DNA of 5,957 bases from an uncultured Eubacteriales bacterium. GTDB taxonomy: Bacteria > Bacillota_A > Clostridia > Lachnospirales > Lachnospiraceae. Shown here piece after piece: positions 5,489 to 5,957 of this stretch; position 1 is the first letter of the stretch, and each line of letters starts with the position of its first letter. Both the position numbers and the translations under genes were made by a program. Under the pieces are notes generated by a model. The model did no database searches and was not told where the DNA came from. It saw nothing but the letters and a program-made list of their open reading frames with translations. The stretch lies in assembly GCA_900321365.1 (NCBI GenBank), contig ONVT01000183.1:1-5957 (forward strand), written 5' to 3'.

Positions 5489-5957
5489 GATTCTATGCCT
5501 GCCGCTGTCCCGCCTTCGGACACGATACGGTACATCTTGTTGTCCTCGTCAAACTGTCCCACTTCTTCTGCCCTGGCCGTGCTGTCATAGTACTCGTGGA
5601 TATAATTGATCGTCGTGCTGATGTCGTTGTCGATCAGATACACCTTGTCATTGTTGATGCAGTCACGGTAGGGATTCGTCATGCCATACTGTTCAAGGAC
5701 CGCCTGGTAACAGGGACTGCCGGAAGGCCATCCGCCCAGAGGCGCCATATTCGACCCGACGTCCAGGGGAACCAGAGACAGCGGTCCGTACGCGGGAGCC
5801 AGCGCGTACAGGCCTACCTTCGTCAGGTACAGATGCTCCGTATCGGAACTGACCCCGGCGATAAAGTTCTGCGACTGCTCGCTCTTGAGCGCTTTTTCTT
5901 TCGTGTTATGCCTCCACTGGCCCCGCCACTGATCCTGGTTCAGTGCCAGGACGATCA
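5482..5957 (-). CDS. Unrecognised protein, C-terminal 157 residues (5' end outside window)
   Basis: The reading frame stays open from the TGA at 5484-5482 to the right edge, giving 157 residues; the Met at 5748 is internal, not a start. The visible part begins IVLALNQDQWRGQWRHNTKEKAL and passes through VSSDTEHLYLTKVGLYALAP, a Gly/Pro-rich turn APLGGWPSGSP, and VYLIDNDISTTINYIHEYYD near the end. It is soluble-looking, rich in Tyr, Asp and Asn, and has no membrane helix. The pattern resembles the extracytoplasmic C-terminal domain of large multi-membrane envelope proteins of Clostridia, but that is a memory-based impression and I do not assign a function. Steady coding character and the continuous frame upstream argue that it is real. 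It is convergent with the WbqC gene; the stop codons lie within a 7-base overlap, so no intergenic terminator separates them. Confidence 0.75.
   Translation of the reverse strand, partial: IVLALNQDQWRGQWRHNTKEKALKSEQSQNFIAGVSSDTEHLYLTKVGLYALAPAYGPLSLVPLDVGSNMAPLGGWPSGSPCYQAVLEQYGMTNPYRDCINNDKVYLIDNDISTTINYIHEYYDSTARAEEVGQFDEDNKMYRIVSEGGTAAGIESQ

Noticed and set aside
5482..5748. An 88-residue complete gene starting at the Met at 5748
   Set aside because: The frame stays open from 5748 to the right edge with coding-like residues and no ribosome site before the Met, so it is the end of a longer gene.

Overview
The window suggests a Gram-positive, Clostridia-type anaerobe, most likely Lachnospiraceae or a close relative from gut or rumen. 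The grounds are Shine-Dalgarno sites of the AAAGGAG/AAGGAGG type, short Sec signal peptides ending in a small-x-Ala motif, a Big_2-type surface protein with a cysteine-hydrolase-like end, a secreted L,D-transpeptidase, and moderate GC content. This is inference from gene content, not a taxonomic identification. Every gene whose role can be guessed points to the cell envelope.

Layout: (A) 1-2378, plus strand: two secreted cell-wall proteins, each with its own promoter-like sequence. The first (67-1533) has two Ig-like repeats and a C-terminal NlpC/P60- or CHAP-like region. The second (1617-2378) is a YkuD L,D-transpeptidase with an SHAC variant of the catalytic motif. (B) 2415-2447: a strong, symmetrical hairpin that can end transcription from both sides. 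(C) 2446-4591, minus strand: a two-gene operon of an ATP-grasp ligase followed, with a 32-nt overlap, by an ArnC/GtrB-like polyprenyl-phosphate glycosyltransferase. (D) About 4592-4792: a divergent control region. Two promoters appear to share one palindromic -35 hexamer, an 8-bp AT-rich palindrome lies between them, and a 13-bp perfect hairpin occupies the leader of the plus-strand gene. (E) 4793-5488, plus strand: a WbqC-family protein. (F) 5482-5957, minus strand: the C-terminal part of an unrecognised protein that runs off the window and meets the WbqC gene tail to tail with a 7-nt overlap.

How the genes may work together: the ATP-grasp ligase, the WbqC protein and the lipid-linked glycosyltransferase form a plausible set for decorating an envelope glycan. 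The ligase could activate a carboxylate and join it to an amine, such as an amino sugar. WbqC proteins are linked to O-antigen-type clusters. The ArnC-like enzyme could load a sugar onto polyprenyl phosphate for export. The two secreted proteins would remodel peptidoglycan outside the membrane. The functional link among the three is inference, supported by the shared divergent promoter region.

The most interesting DNA-level signal is the sequence GTGACTTGTAAC. It forms the right arm of the hairpin before the WbqC gene and recurs at the extreme left edge of the window, before the first secreted protein. There it overlaps a candidate -35 box. This suggests a dispersed palindromic element or a shared regulatory site.
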